A stretch of 64,000 bases of DNA from Pseudomonas sp. B20(2017) (GTDB taxonomy: Bacteria; Pseudomonadota; Gammaproteobacteria; Pseudomonadales; Pseudomonadaceae): assembly GCF_002113125.1 (NCBI RefSeq), contig NZ_NEJP01000024.1:26198-90197 (forward strand). Reading direction: 5' to 3'. Below, one piece after another: positions 56,386 through 64,000 of the stretch. Under the pieces are notes generated by a model. It worked only from the letters and a program-made list of their open reading frames with translations, searched no databases and had not been told where the DNA came from. Position 1 is the stretch's first letter. Each line of letters opens with the position of its first letter. The position numbers and the translations under genes are program-made.

Positions 56386-57558
56386 TTATTTGAGGTGACG
56401 AAAGCTCTGCACCGCAGAGCCCAGGACCACTGCCCCGGCGGCAATCGCCAACCAAAAACCGCTGCGCGCGCCAAAGGCATCCACCAATGCGCCGGAGCCG
56501 GCGGCGCCGATGGCCACGCCGATGCTCAAACCGGTCACCAACCAGGTCAGGCCTTCGGTGAGTTTGGCCGGCGGTACGATGCGTTCGATCAGCGCCATCG
56601 CCACAATCAGGGTCGGGGAGAAGAACAGCCCGGCGATGAACACCGCCACGGCCAACCCGAAAATGTTGCTCGCCAGCAGTAACGGCAGCGTGGTCACCGC
56701 TGTCGCCAATCCGCCGTAGAGAAACAGACGCGGCAACGGCAGCTTCGAGCGCATTGCGCCGAAGGCGATACCGGCCAGACAGGAACCGATGGCGTACACC
56801 GACAACACGATACTCGCCGCCGCCGGTTGACCCTGCTGCTGGGCGAACGCGACGCTGACCACATCCACCACACCGACAATCACGCCCATGGCGAGCATCA
56901 ACGCCAGCAACCATTGCACGTCGGTCGAACGAATGATCGAGCCTTGATGCTGCGACTCATGCGGGTGCACCGGCGGCTCGGTGCTGCGCTGAGCAACGAA
57001 TGCCGTGACGCCAATCGCCAGCATCAACAACGCCGCCAGCGGCCCGGCCTCGGGAAACACGCCGACGCACAAGCCCACCGACAACGGCGGGCCGACGATG
57101 AAGCAGACTTCGTCGAGCACCGATTCCAGCGCATACGCCGTCTGCAACTGCGGCTGGCCGCGATAGATTTCGGTCCAGCGCGCCCGCGCCATCGCCGACA
57201 TGCTAGGCATGCAACCGGCCAATGCGGCGCAGACAAACAGCGTCCAGGTCGGCGCCTGCAAACGGGTGCACAGCAGTAACATCAGCAGCGCGCCCCCACC
57301 GATCAGCGCCGCCACCGGCAGCACTCGCCCCTGACCGAAACGATCCACCAGCCGTGACACCTGCGGCGCGCAAAACGCCGTGGCCAAGGCAAAGGTCGCC
57401 GCCACCCCACCCGCCAACGCGTAGCCGCCGGTCAATTGCGAGAGCATGGTGATCACGCCGATACCGGTCATGGAAATCGGCATGCGCGCGATCGTCGCGG
57501 CAATCACAAAAGCCCGGGCGCCGGGGGCGTTGAACAACTCGCGGTAAGGGTTTGCCAT
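56386..57558 (-). CDS. MFS transporter
   Basis: A 12-segment major facilitator superfamily protein of 390 residues; I chose the start MANPYRELFNAPGAR at 57558 because the upstream in-frame stretch runs into REP sequence. Hydrophobic segments include VITMLSQLTGGYALAGGVAA and VLPVAALIGGGALLMLLL; the loop motif SRLVDRFGQGRVLP is typical of MFS. The substrate cannot be told from sequence. It converges on the SCP2-JmjC gene with only 6 bp between the stops and has no PvdS box that I could find, so a pyoverdine role is not supported. Confidence 0.85.
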   Translation of the reverse strand: MANPYRELFNAPGARAFVIAATIARMPISMTGIGVITMLSQLTGGYALAGGVAATFALATAFCAPQVSRLVDRFGQGRVLPVAALIGGGALLMLLLCTRLQAPTWTLFVCAALAGCMPSMSAMARARWTEIYRGQPQLQTAYALESVLDEVCFIVGPPLSVGLCVGVFPEAGPLAALLMLAIGVTAFVAQRSTEPPVHPHESQHQGSIIRSTDVQWLLALMLAMGVIVGVVDVVSVAFAQQQGQPAAASIVLSVYAIGSCLAGIAFGAMRSKLPLPRLFLYGGLATAVTTLPLLLASNIFGLAVAVFIAGLFFSPTLIVAMALIERIVPPAKLTEGLTWLVTGLSIGVAIGAAGSGALVDAFGARSGFWLAIAAGAVVLGSAVQSFRHLK

Positions 57559-57676
57559 CGGATGCAGCCTCATCAGGGGCGGCCAAGTTGCCACAAAGCC
57601 TGACGGCCGGGGAAGCGAGGAATTGTTGGTGGAGTGTGAAGTCCCCAGTGCGCGCAAGGCCAATCGCTGCCGCGTT

Positions 57677-57727
57677 GATCGTTCCCACGCTCCGCGTGGG
57701 AATGCAGCCCGGGACGCTCTGCGTCCC
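57677..57727. repeat. Single REP element with companion hairpin
   Basis: GATCGTTCCCACGCTCCGCG... (57677-57704) is the same repeat as at 3541, followed by GGGACGC-TCT-GCGTCCC (57711-57727). The inverted partner is missing, so this is a half-REPIN. It lies in the 285-bp gap between the divergent MFS and SDR genes, in which I see no other element. Confidence 0.75.
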
Positions 57728-57843
57728 ATGCGGACTCGGGCGCATCCAAGAGAAACCTGTCGATGATTTCATGTACGTGGATGAACTCTCGCCACCGCCC
57801 ATCAGTCAGCTAATTAAGCCCTCAACCCAAGGCGCGACCCTGC

Positions 57844-58644
57844 ATGCAGATTTCCCTCGCCCGTCAGGTGGCACTGGTCACCGGCGCCAGTTCCGGCATC
57901 GGCCACGGTGCCGCCAAAGCCCTGGCCGCTGCCGGTGCTGCCGTGGTCATTAACTACAACCGTCAGGCCGAACCCGCCGAAGCGCTGGCCCGGCAAATCA
58001 TTGCCGATGGTGGTCAGGCCATCGCCATCGGCGCGGATGTCTCGAAGGAGGAAGACGTTGAGCGGCTGTTCCAGCAAACCCTCGACACCTTCGGAACACT
58101 GGACATTCTGGTGGCCAACTCCGGCCTGCAAAAGGACGCGGCGGCTGTGGATATGTCGCTGGCCGACTGGAACGCGGTGATCGGCATCAACCTCACCGGC
58201 CAGTTCCTCTGCGCCCGCGCCGCGCTGCGGATCTTCAATCGCCAAGGCGTGCGCGAAGGCGTGTCCCGGGCTGCCGGTAAGATCATCCACATGAGTTCGG
58301 TGCACCAGCGCATTCCTTGGGCCGGCCACGTCAATTACGCAGCGTCCAAGGGCGGCGTCGATCAATTGATGCAGACGTTGGCCCAGGAAGTCAGCCACCA
58401 GCGCATCCGCATCAACGGCATCGCGCCGGGGGCGATCCGCACGGCCATCAATAAGGACGCCACCGAAGGCGATGCAGGCCAGGCCCTGCTCAAACTCATC
58501 CCTTACGGGCGCATCGGCGATGTCGAGGACGTGGCCAACGCGGTGGTGTTTCTCGCCTCCGATGCCTCTGACTACATCGTCGGCACCACCCTGTTCATCG
58601 ACGGCGGCATGAGCCTCTATCCGGAGTTCCGTGGCAATGGCTGA
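57844..58644 (+). CDS. SDR family oxidoreductase, glucose-1-dehydrogenase-like
   Basis: A classical short-chain dehydrogenase/reductase of 266 residues. Rossmann motif VTGASSGIGHGAA (residues ~12-24), the structural VANSGLQ (an NxGx variant of NNAG), catalytic Ser in MSSVHQRIPW, and Tyr165/Lys169 in NYAASKGG. The cofactor-binding loop NYNRQAEPAE is compatible with NADP. The overall pattern resembles bacterial glucose 1-dehydrogenases, but substrate is not certain. The GH15 gene starts inside its last codons, so the two are translationally coupled and probably act in the same sugar-related process. Confidence 0.87.
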   Translation: MQISLARQVALVTGASSGIGHGAAKALAAAGAAVVINYNRQAEPAEALARQIIADGGQAIAIGADVSKEEDVERLFQQTLDTFGTLDILVANSGLQKDAAAVDMSLADWNAVIGINLTGQFLCARAALRIFNRQGVREGVSRAAGKIIHMSSVHQRIPWAGHVNYAASKGGVDQLMQTLAQEVSHQRIRINGIAPGAIRTAINKDATEGDAGQALLKLIPYGRIGDVEDVANAVVFLASDASDYIVGTTLFIDGGMSLYPEFRGNG

Positions 58645-60466
58645 GCATCATTCCGAACGACAAAGCCCCATCGACGCCCACGGCATCATTGGCGACATGC
58701 GCAGCGCCGCGCTGGTCAACGACAAGGGCAGCGTGGATTTCTTCTGCTGGCCAGAGTTCGACAGCCCGTCGATCTTCTGTTCGCTGCTGGACACGCCCGA
58801 TGCCGGGATTTTCCAGCTCGCCCCGGATCTGCCCGATGCCCGACGCGAACAGATTTACCTGCCGGACACCAACGTCCTGCAAACCCGCTGGCTCAGCGAT
58901 CACGCCGTGGTGGAAATCACCGATCTGCTGCCCATCGGCGACAGCGACGATGCCTTGCCGCTGTTGATACGCCGGGTGCGGGTGGTCAGCGGAGAAGCGA
59001 CGTTTCATCTGCGCTGCGCGGTTCGGCATGACTACGCCCGCGCTGAAACCCGCGCCGTCATCGATAAAAAGGACGTGCTGTTCAGCGCCAGCGGACAGCC
59101 GACACTGCGACTCGCCTCGGACCAAACCTTGAGCGTCGATCAGGAAGCAGCCGTCGCGCAATTCACCCTCAAGCAGGATCAGACCGCTGCATTCATGCTC
59201 GGCGCCAGCGACGATCCGCGTTTTGCCGAAGGCGCCGCGCAGCTGTGCATCGAACGCACGCTGAAGTTCTGGCGCGACTGGATCGGCCAGTCCAACTATC
59301 GGGGTCGCTGGCGGGAAATGGTCAACCGCTCGGCCCTGGCCCTGAAGCTGCTGACCTCACGCCAGCACGGCGCAATCCTCGCTGCCGCCACTTTCGGCCT
59401 GCCGGAAACACCCGGCGGCGAACGCAACTGGGACTATCGCTACACCTGGATCCGCGACGCCTCGTTCACCGTCTACGCCTTCCTGCGCCTGGGCTTTGTC
59501 GACGAAGCCAACGGCTACATGCGCTGGCTGCGCGGGCGGGTCAGCGACTGCTGCGGCCAGTCATCGATGAAGCTGAACATCCTCTACGCCATCGACGGCC
59601 GCCAGGAACTGCCGGAAACCGAACTCACGCATTTGTCCGGCCATGGCGGCGCGAAACCGGTGCGCATCGGCAATGGGGCGTACAACCAGATTCAACTGGA
59701 TATCTTCGGCGAACTGATGGACGCCGTTTATCTGGTCAACAAGTACGGCGACGCGATTTCCCACGAAGGCTGGCAACACGTGATGGAAGTGGTCGATCAG
59801 GTCTGTGAGACCTGGCAGACCAAGGATGTGGGCATCTGGGAAATGCGCGGTGAGCAACATCACTTCCTGCACTCGCGACTGATGTGCTGGGTGGCGCTGG
59901 ACCGGGCGATCCGCCTGGCCTCGAAACGCTCCCTGCCAGCGCCGTTCGCCCGCTGGGACCAGACCCGTCAGGCGATTCATGCCGACATCTGGGACAACTT
60001 CTGGAACGAAGAGCGCGGGCATTTTGTGCAGTATCAGGGCGGTACTGCGCTGGATGGCTCGATGCTGCTGATGCCGCTGGTGCGTTTCGTCAGCGCCAAG
60101 GATCCGAAATGGCTGGCGACGTTGGAAGCGATCGAGAAACATCTGGTGCGTGACGGGATGGTCTACCGCTATCGCAATGACGATTCGGGGATCGACGGAT
60201 TGTCCGGTACCGAGGGCGCCTTCGCCGCGTGCTCGTTCTGGTACGTCGAATGCCTGGCCCGCGCCGGGCAAGTAGAAAAGGCCCACCTGGAATTCGAGCA
60301 ACTGTTGCGTTACGCCAATCCGCTGGGGTTGTATGCCGAAGAGTTCGACAACCGTGGTCGGCATCTGGGCAATACGCCGCAGGCGTTGACGCATCTGGCG
60401 CTGATCAGTGCGGCGAGCTTTCTCGATCGCAAGTTGAGCGGGGAGAAAAATTACTGGCAGCCGTAG
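58637..60466 (+). CDS. Glycoside hydrolase family 15 protein (glucoamylase/trehalase-like)
   Basis: A cytoplasmic-looking GH15 enzyme of 609 residues with no signal peptide. The N-terminal ~220 residues are the beta-rich domain (GIIGDMRSAALVNDKGSVDF); the catalytic (alpha/alpha)6 barrel follows, with RNWDYRYTWIRDASFTVYAF, the probable acid Glu in DVGIWEMRGEQHHF, and the probable base Glu in GLYAEEFDNRGRHLGN. GH15 proteins of this type release glucose from trehalose or alpha-glucans. I chose ATG 58637; a GTG two codons earlier is also possible. It overlaps the SDR gene by 8 bp. Confidence 0.9.
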   Translation: MAEHHSERQSPIDAHGIIGDMRSAALVNDKGSVDFFCWPEFDSPSIFCSLLDTPDAGIFQLAPDLPDARREQIYLPDTNVLQTRWLSDHAVVEITDLLPIGDSDDALPLLIRRVRVVSGEATFHLRCAVRHDYARAETRAVIDKKDVLFSASGQPTLRLASDQTLSVDQEAAVAQFTLKQDQTAAFMLGASDDPRFAEGAAQLCIERTLKFWRDWIGQSNYRGRWREMVNRSALALKLLTSRQHGAILAAATFGLPETPGGERNWDYRYTWIRDASFTVYAFLRLGFVDEANGYMRWLRGRVSDCCGQSSMKLNILYAIDGRQELPETELTHLSGHGGAKPVRIGNGAYNQIQLDIFGELMDAVYLVNKYGDAISHEGWQHVMEVVDQVCETWQTKDVGIWEMRGEQHHFLHSRLMCWVALDRAIRLASKRSLPAPFARWDQTRQAIHADIWDNFWNEERGHFVQYQGGTALDGSMLLMPLVRFVSAKDPKWLATLEAIEKHLVRDGMVYRYRNDDSGIDGLSGTEGAFAACSFWYVECLARAGQVEKAHLEFEQLLRYANPLGLYAEEFDNRGRHLGNTPQALTHLALISAASFLDRKLSGEKNYWQP

Positions 60467-60774
60467 TGATCCTTCTTCGCCAGAGTCTGTAAGAAAGATC
60501 TCAACTTCAATCGCCGCTTGTAGGAAGGCTACCTACGAGCGGCAAACACCCCCGAGCCTTGCGATTGAAGGGCTGGCCCACACAATCGATTCCTTTCGAT
60601 ACAACTTGTTGATGGTACGGCCTACAGAAACCTGCCAACCCCGTGTAACGCTTGGCCCGCAACTCGCACTTACACCCCGAAATACCTTGTTGCCAGCTGT
60701 TACATCCACCCCTACCATCCACCGCAACGGGCACAGCGGAGCTGTCCAATAAAAACCCGATTCAAGGAACCAGA
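60467..60774. other. Intergenic region with a hairpin after the GH15 gene
   Basis: About 308 bases without a gene. At 60513-60543 GCCGCTTGTAGG and CCTACGAGCGGC form a 12-bp stem with one G-T wobble and a short loop. There is no T-run, so it is either an unusual terminator or a small REP-like repeat. The right end carries the AAGGAA ribosome binding site of the next gene. I see nothing else. Confidence 0.5.
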
Positions 60775-61164
60775 ATGAGCCAACGCATCCACCGCCCCAT
60801 CGATTCCCCATTGAGGTCTGGCCTGACCCGCGACGAACTGTGGGAAGCCGCCGACAAGGGCCTGATCAAATGCTGGGAAATCGGCCGCCAGCGCGCCATC
60901 CGCTTCCCCGACCTCGCCCAACGCTGCAGTGCCGACGAACTGCCGGTGCTGGGCTGGAAAGGTGGTGTCAGCCGCAGCCTGAAGAAGAATGAAAAATACG
61001 GATCACTAAAATACCTGGCCCAGTGGCAGGGGTTGCGCGGGGAAGATCTGGATATCGATCTGGGTGCCGAACGGGTCATGACCTGCTCGCGGACGAAAAT
61101 GGTGGTGACGTTTACGCCGGATCGCAGCAAGTATTTCAATCAGGTGGCGGAAGCCGAGGTGTAA
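60775..61164 (+). CDS. Hypothetical protein, 129 residues
   Basis: A small protein I do not recognise. The start MSQRIHRPIDSPLRSG at 60775 is well supported by AAGGAACCAGA just upstream; the frame is open further but without a ribosome binding site. It is hydrophilic, has no signal peptide or membrane segment, and is rich in basic residues (SRSLKKNEKYGSLKYL). The segment LTRDELWEAADKGLIKCWEI looks helical. It is 11 bp upstream of the hydrolase gene and so probably in one operon with it. Confidence 0.75.
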   Translation: MSQRIHRPIDSPLRSGLTRDELWEAADKGLIKCWEIGRQRAIRFPDLAQRCSADELPVLGWKGGVSRSLKKNEKYGSLKYLAQWQGLRGEDLDIDLGAERVMTCSRTKMVVTFTPDRSKYFNQVAEAEV

Positions 61165-61175
61165 GGAGACTTTCC

Positions 61176-62075
61176 ATGACCGGTGCCGAAATCCGATTCA
61201 GCCAAACCCCTAGCCTGACCATCGGCTATGAACATCACGGCCCGGAAAACGGCACGCCGGCCATTCTCCTCCACGGCTTCCCCTACTCCCCCCGCGCCTA
61301 CGACGAAATTGCCCCGCCCCTCGCCGCCAAGGGTTACCGGGTAATCGTGCCGTATCTACGCGGCTACGGGCCGACCCGTTTCAACAGCCCGGACACGCTG
61401 CGCTCCGGCCAGCAAGCGGCGCTGGCGCAGGATCTGCTGGATCTGATGGATGCGCTGGGTATCGAGCAAGCGACGCTCTGCGGTTATGACTGGGGTGGTC
61501 GGGCGGCGTGCATCGTGGCGGCGCTGTTTCCCGAGCGCGTGCGCGGGTTGGTGACGGGCGACGGCTACAACTTGCAAGACATTCCGAATTCGGTCCAGCC
61601 GCTGGATCCGCAGAGCGAGCATCGCTTCTGGTATCAGTATTACTTCCACACGCCCCGTGGCGTTGCAGGGCTGACGCAGAATCGCCGGGCGCTGTGCGAG
61701 TTGCTGTGGCAGTTGTGGTCACCGACCTGGGCGAGGAACGCCGAGCGTTTTCCGCTGAGCGCACCGGCGTTTGATAACCCGGACTTCGTTGAAGTGGTGA
61801 TTCACTCCTACCGCCATCGATTCATGTATGCACCGGGCGATCCGGCGCTGGAGTGGATGGAGCAGGCGCTGGAAAAACAACCGGCGATCAGCGTTCCGAC
61901 GATTTCGCTGTGCGGTGCCGATGATGGCGTCGGCCCGGCGCCGGCGGACGACGAAGATGCGCACCACTTCACCGGGCCTTATGAGCGGCGAGTTCTGATG
62001 GGTGTCGGGCACAACATTCCGGAAGAAGCGCCGGGCGAAACGCTCAAGGCATTACTGGATCTGCTCCAGCGCTGA
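61176..62075 (+). CDS. Alpha/beta hydrolase, epoxide-hydrolase-like
   Basis: A 299-residue alpha/beta hydrolase. Start MTGAEIRFSQTP at 61176 with AAGGAG in front. The oxyanion motif is HGFPYSPRAYDEIAPPLAA, the nucleophile elbow is LCGYDWGGRAA with Asp as nucleophile (as in epoxide hydrolases and haloalkane dehalogenases), and the catalytic His is in GVGHNIPEEAP. The substrate is unknown. Its 3' end overlaps the convergent AraC-type gene by 32 bp. Confidence 0.87.
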   Translation: MTGAEIRFSQTPSLTIGYEHHGPENGTPAILLHGFPYSPRAYDEIAPPLAAKGYRVIVPYLRGYGPTRFNSPDTLRSGQQAALAQDLLDLMDALGIEQATLCGYDWGGRAACIVAALFPERVRGLVTGDGYNLQDIPNSVQPLDPQSEHRFWYQYYFHTPRGVAGLTQNRRALCELLWQLWSPTWARNAERFPLSAPAFDNPDFVEVVIHSYRHRFMYAPGDPALEWMEQALEKQPAISVPTISLCGADDGVGPAPADDEDAHHFTGPYERRVLMGVGHNIPEEAPGETLKALLDLLQR

Positions 62076-63027
62076 CCGAAAACCGCTCCCGATACGCCTG
62101 CGGCGTCACGCCCATGGCCCGCAGGAAACTGCGTCTTAAGGTTTCTTCACTGCCAAATCCACAATTGGCCGCGACCCGTTTGATCGGCAATCCGGTATCG
62201 CTCAGCAACCGGCGCGCCGTTTCAACGCGGATCAGTTCGATGGCGCGGGCCGGGGTCTGGCCGGTGTCGGCGCGGTAGTGGCGCACGAAACTGCGTTCGC
62301 TCATGCCGGCCTGTTCGGCGAGGGTCGGGATGCCCAGATCGCAGGTGAGGTGTTCGGCAATCCACGCGTGCAGATCGTCGAAGCGGTTGCCCTGTTTTTG
62401 CAGCGACAGCGTCACGCTGAATTGCGACTGCCCACCCGGGCGCTTGAGGAACACCACCAGTTGCCGGGCGACGTCCAGGGCCATGTCGCGGCCGAGGTCG
62501 TCTTCGACCATGGCCAGCGCCAGGTCGATGCCGGCGGTGACACCCGCCGAGGTCCAGACCGGGCCGTCATTGATGAAGATCGGATTGGGCTCGACCTGCA
62601 ATTGCGGGTGCTGCTGCGCCAGTTGTTCGCAGCGGGTCCAGTGGGTGACGACCCGGCGGCCGTCGAGCCAGCCGCTGGCCGCCAGCAGAAATGCGCCGGT
62701 GCAGACCGAGGCCACGCGCCGGCATCCGTTGGCGTGTTCACGCACCCAACTCACCAACCCGGCGTCTTCGGCAGCGGCGTAAACGCCCCAGCCGCCGGCG
62801 ATGATTAGCGTATCGCTGGGTTGCTTCGGCAGAGGTTCAGCCAGCATCGCCAACCCGGCAGACGAGTTCACCGCCCCGCCGCCGCTGGCGATGACCGTTG
62901 GCGCGTAAGGCGCAGGCAAACCCTGCTGGCGGGCAATGTCGTTGGCCGAGGCAAAAACCTGCAACGGCCCGGTGACATCGAGCAGTTGCACATTGGCGAA
63001 CGCGAGGACGTGGATGATTTTCGGCAT
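62044..63027 (-). CDS. AraC-family regulator with DJ-1/PfpI sensor domain
   Basis: A 327-residue regulator of the FtrA/CdhR (GATase-like) type. Residues ~1-190 form a DJ-1/PfpI domain (LLDVTGPLQVFASAND, the elbow ASVCTGAFLLAASGWLDG with its Cys). Residues ~210-320 carry two AraC helix-turn-helix motifs (TLAEQAGMSERSFVRHYRAD and the C-terminal GFGSEETLRRSFLRAMGVTP). Such proteins usually activate catabolic genes, sensing a small molecule in the DJ-1 domain. It is divergent from inhA with 89 bp between the starts, so inhA is its likely target. Confidence 0.92.
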   Translation of the reverse strand: MPKIIHVLAFANVQLLDVTGPLQVFASANDIARQQGLPAPYAPTVIASGGGAVNSSAGLAMLAEPLPKQPSDTLIIAGGWGVYAAAEDAGLVSWVREHANGCRRVASVCTGAFLLAASGWLDGRRVVTHWTRCEQLAQQHPQLQVEPNPIFINDGPVWTSAGVTAGIDLALAMVEDDLGRDMALDVARQLVVFLKRPGGQSQFSVTLSLQKQGNRFDDLHAWIAEHLTCDLGIPTLAEQAGMSERSFVRHYRADTGQTPARAIELIRVETARRLLSDTGLPIKRVAANCGFGSEETLRRSFLRAMGVTPQAYRERFSVSAGADPVMP

Positions 63028-63116
63028 TTGGCGTAATTCGAGGGCTGATTGGCGTATGCGCCAAAACCTACGCGCCTACAGTGAAGCCGTCTACCCCCTT
63101 TTCACGGAGATGAACC

Positions 63117-63803
63117 ATGGCGTTGCAGATCGGTTTTCTGTTGTTTCCTCAGGTGCAGCAACTCGACTTGACCGGCCCGTATGACGTGCTGGCCTCGCTG
63201 CCGGACGTGCAGGTGCATCTGGTCTGGAAGGATCTGGTGCCGGTAACTTCCAGCACCGGGCTGCTGCTGAAACCGACCACCACGTTCGAGGACTGCCCGG
63301 CTCTGGATGTGATCTGCGTTCCCGGCGGCGCCGGGGTCGGGGCGTTGATGGAAGATGAGCAGACGCTGGCGTTCATCAAGGCGCAAGCCGCGCAGGCGCG
63401 TTACGTGACGTCGGTGTGCACCGGTTCGCTGGTGCTCGGCGCGGCGGGCCTGCTGCGAGGCAAGCGCGCGACCACGCATTGGGCTTATCACGATTTGCTA
63501 CCGATACTGGGCGCAATTCCAGTAAAGGATCGGGTGGTGCGTGACGGCAATCTGTTTACCGGGGGCGGTATCACCGCCGGGATCGATTTTGCCCTGACCC
63601 TGGCGCAAGAACTGGTCGGCGTCGATACGGCGCAACTGGTGCAGTTGCAGCTGGAATATGCGCCGGCGCCGCCGTTTGATTCGGGCAGCCCGGACACTGC
63701 GCCGAGCGGGATTGTCGAGGAGGCGCGCAAGCGTGCGGCGCCTTCGCTGAAATTGCGTACTGAAATCACCGAGCGTGCTGCGGCGAAACTCAACCTGCGC
63801 TGA
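63117..63803 (+). CDS. inhA: Isonitrile hydratase InhA
   Basis: A 228-residue DJ-1/PfpI-family enzyme, the same length as P. putida InhA, which adds water to isonitriles (isocyanides) to give N-substituted formamides. The start MALQIGFLLFPQVQQLDLTG at 63117 has CGGAGATG upstream. Asp17 lies in LDLTGPYD and the catalytic Cys is residue 101 in TSVCTGSLVLGAAG, the position reported for InhA. It is cytoplasmic, with no signal peptide. The divergent DJ-1/AraC gene is its probable regulator. A broader DJ-1 function cannot be excluded. Confidence 0.85.
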   Translation: MALQIGFLLFPQVQQLDLTGPYDVLASLPDVQVHLVWKDLVPVTSSTGLLLKPTTTFEDCPALDVICVPGGAGVGALMEDEQTLAFIKAQAAQARYVTSVCTGSLVLGAAGLLRGKRATTHWAYHDLLPILGAIPVKDRVVRDGNLFTGGGITAGIDFALTLAQELVGVDTAQLVQLQLEYAPAPPFDSGSPDTAPSGIVEEARKRAAPSLKLRTEITERAAAKLNLR

Positions 63804-63825
63804 TCTCCAGCCAAAAACAAAACCC

Positions 63826-63911
63826 TGTGGGAGCGAGCTTGCTCGCGATGAGGGCGTGTCAGTTGACCTTTGTGCCACTGACCCACCGCCATCGCGAGCA
63901 AGCTCGCTTGT
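63826..63911. repeat. REPIN after inhA
   Basis: TGTGGGAGCGAGCTTGCTCG (63826-63845) is answered by CATCGCGAGCAAGCTCGCTTG, ending near 63910; same family as 54267-54369. The remaining bases to 64000 show no gene or clear signal. Confidence 0.82.
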
Positions 63912-64000
63912 ATGCTGGTACTTGAAGGGAGGAGGAGGGACAAGGCTCGATTCTGACTGTTGGCGCAGTACAGATCCGTGGGAGATTTCGCCCCTCCTCC

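Noticed and set aside
1..64000. tRNA, rRNA, CRISPR arrays, insertion sequences or prophage
   Set aside because: No such structure was seen on reading either strand; the only repeats are REP elements and NRPS module similarities.

Overview
The window is a GC-rich Pseudomonas chromosome segment of the P. fluorescens group. About 50 kb of it is a pyoverdine (siderophore) locus. The evidence is a nearly complete, recognisable pvd gene set, eight candidate PvdS-type promoters (TAAAT-N16-CGT or close variants), and two families of REP/REPIN repeats typical of fluorescent pseudomonads. No rRNA, tRNA, CRISPR array, phage or insertion sequence was seen.

Layout. 1-3.1 kb: a partial mgtC and mgtA (Mg2+ uptake), both on the minus strand. 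3.5-10.5 kb: a REPIN, pvdA (ornithine N5-hydroxylase), the sigma factor fpvI, and pvdR-pvdT-opmQ (tripartite export). 10.5-17.7 kb: the periplasmic maturation genes pvdP and, divergently, pvdM-pvdN-pvdO, then the inner-membrane exporter pvdE. 17.9-22.0 kb: a one-module terminal NRPS with thioesterase (C-A-T-TE). 22.2-24.7 kb: the ferripyoverdine receptor fpvA with a signalling domain. 25.0-54.1 kb: three overlapping side-chain NRPS genes on the minus strand. 54.4-56.4 kb: a type II thioesterase and, divergently, an SCP2-JmjC fusion protein, both behind PvdS-like promoters. 56.4-64 kb: genes not obviously linked to pyoverdine: an MFS transporter, an SDR and a GH15 hydrolase, a small unknown protein with an alpha/beta hydrolase, and a DJ-1/AraC regulator facing isonitrile hydratase.

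How the genes work together. PvdL (not in this window) would make the acylated chromophore tripeptide. NRPS I (three modules), II (three modules plus an extra C domain and a fused SyrP/TauD-like hydroxylase), III (a degenerate C-like interface domain plus Asp A-T) and IV (C-A-T-TE) would then add eight residues. Specificity codes read by eye give D-Ser, D-OHOrn, L-Ala, Gly, D-Thr, L-Ala, (beta-OH-)Asp and a last basic residue (OHOrn or Lys). PvdE moves the ferribactin precursor to the periplasm, PvdP/M/N/O mature it, PvdRT-OpmQ exports it, and FpvA imports the iron complex and signals to FpvI/PvdS.

Three genes found at these positions in P. aeruginosa are missing: pvdQ beside pvdA, fpvR between fpvI and pvdR, and pvdF between pvdO and pvdE. 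The most interesting item is the PvdS-box-driven SCP2-JmjC protein, whose role I do not know. Next are the split Asp-hydroxylation cassette and a PvdS promoter that lies inside a transcription terminator.
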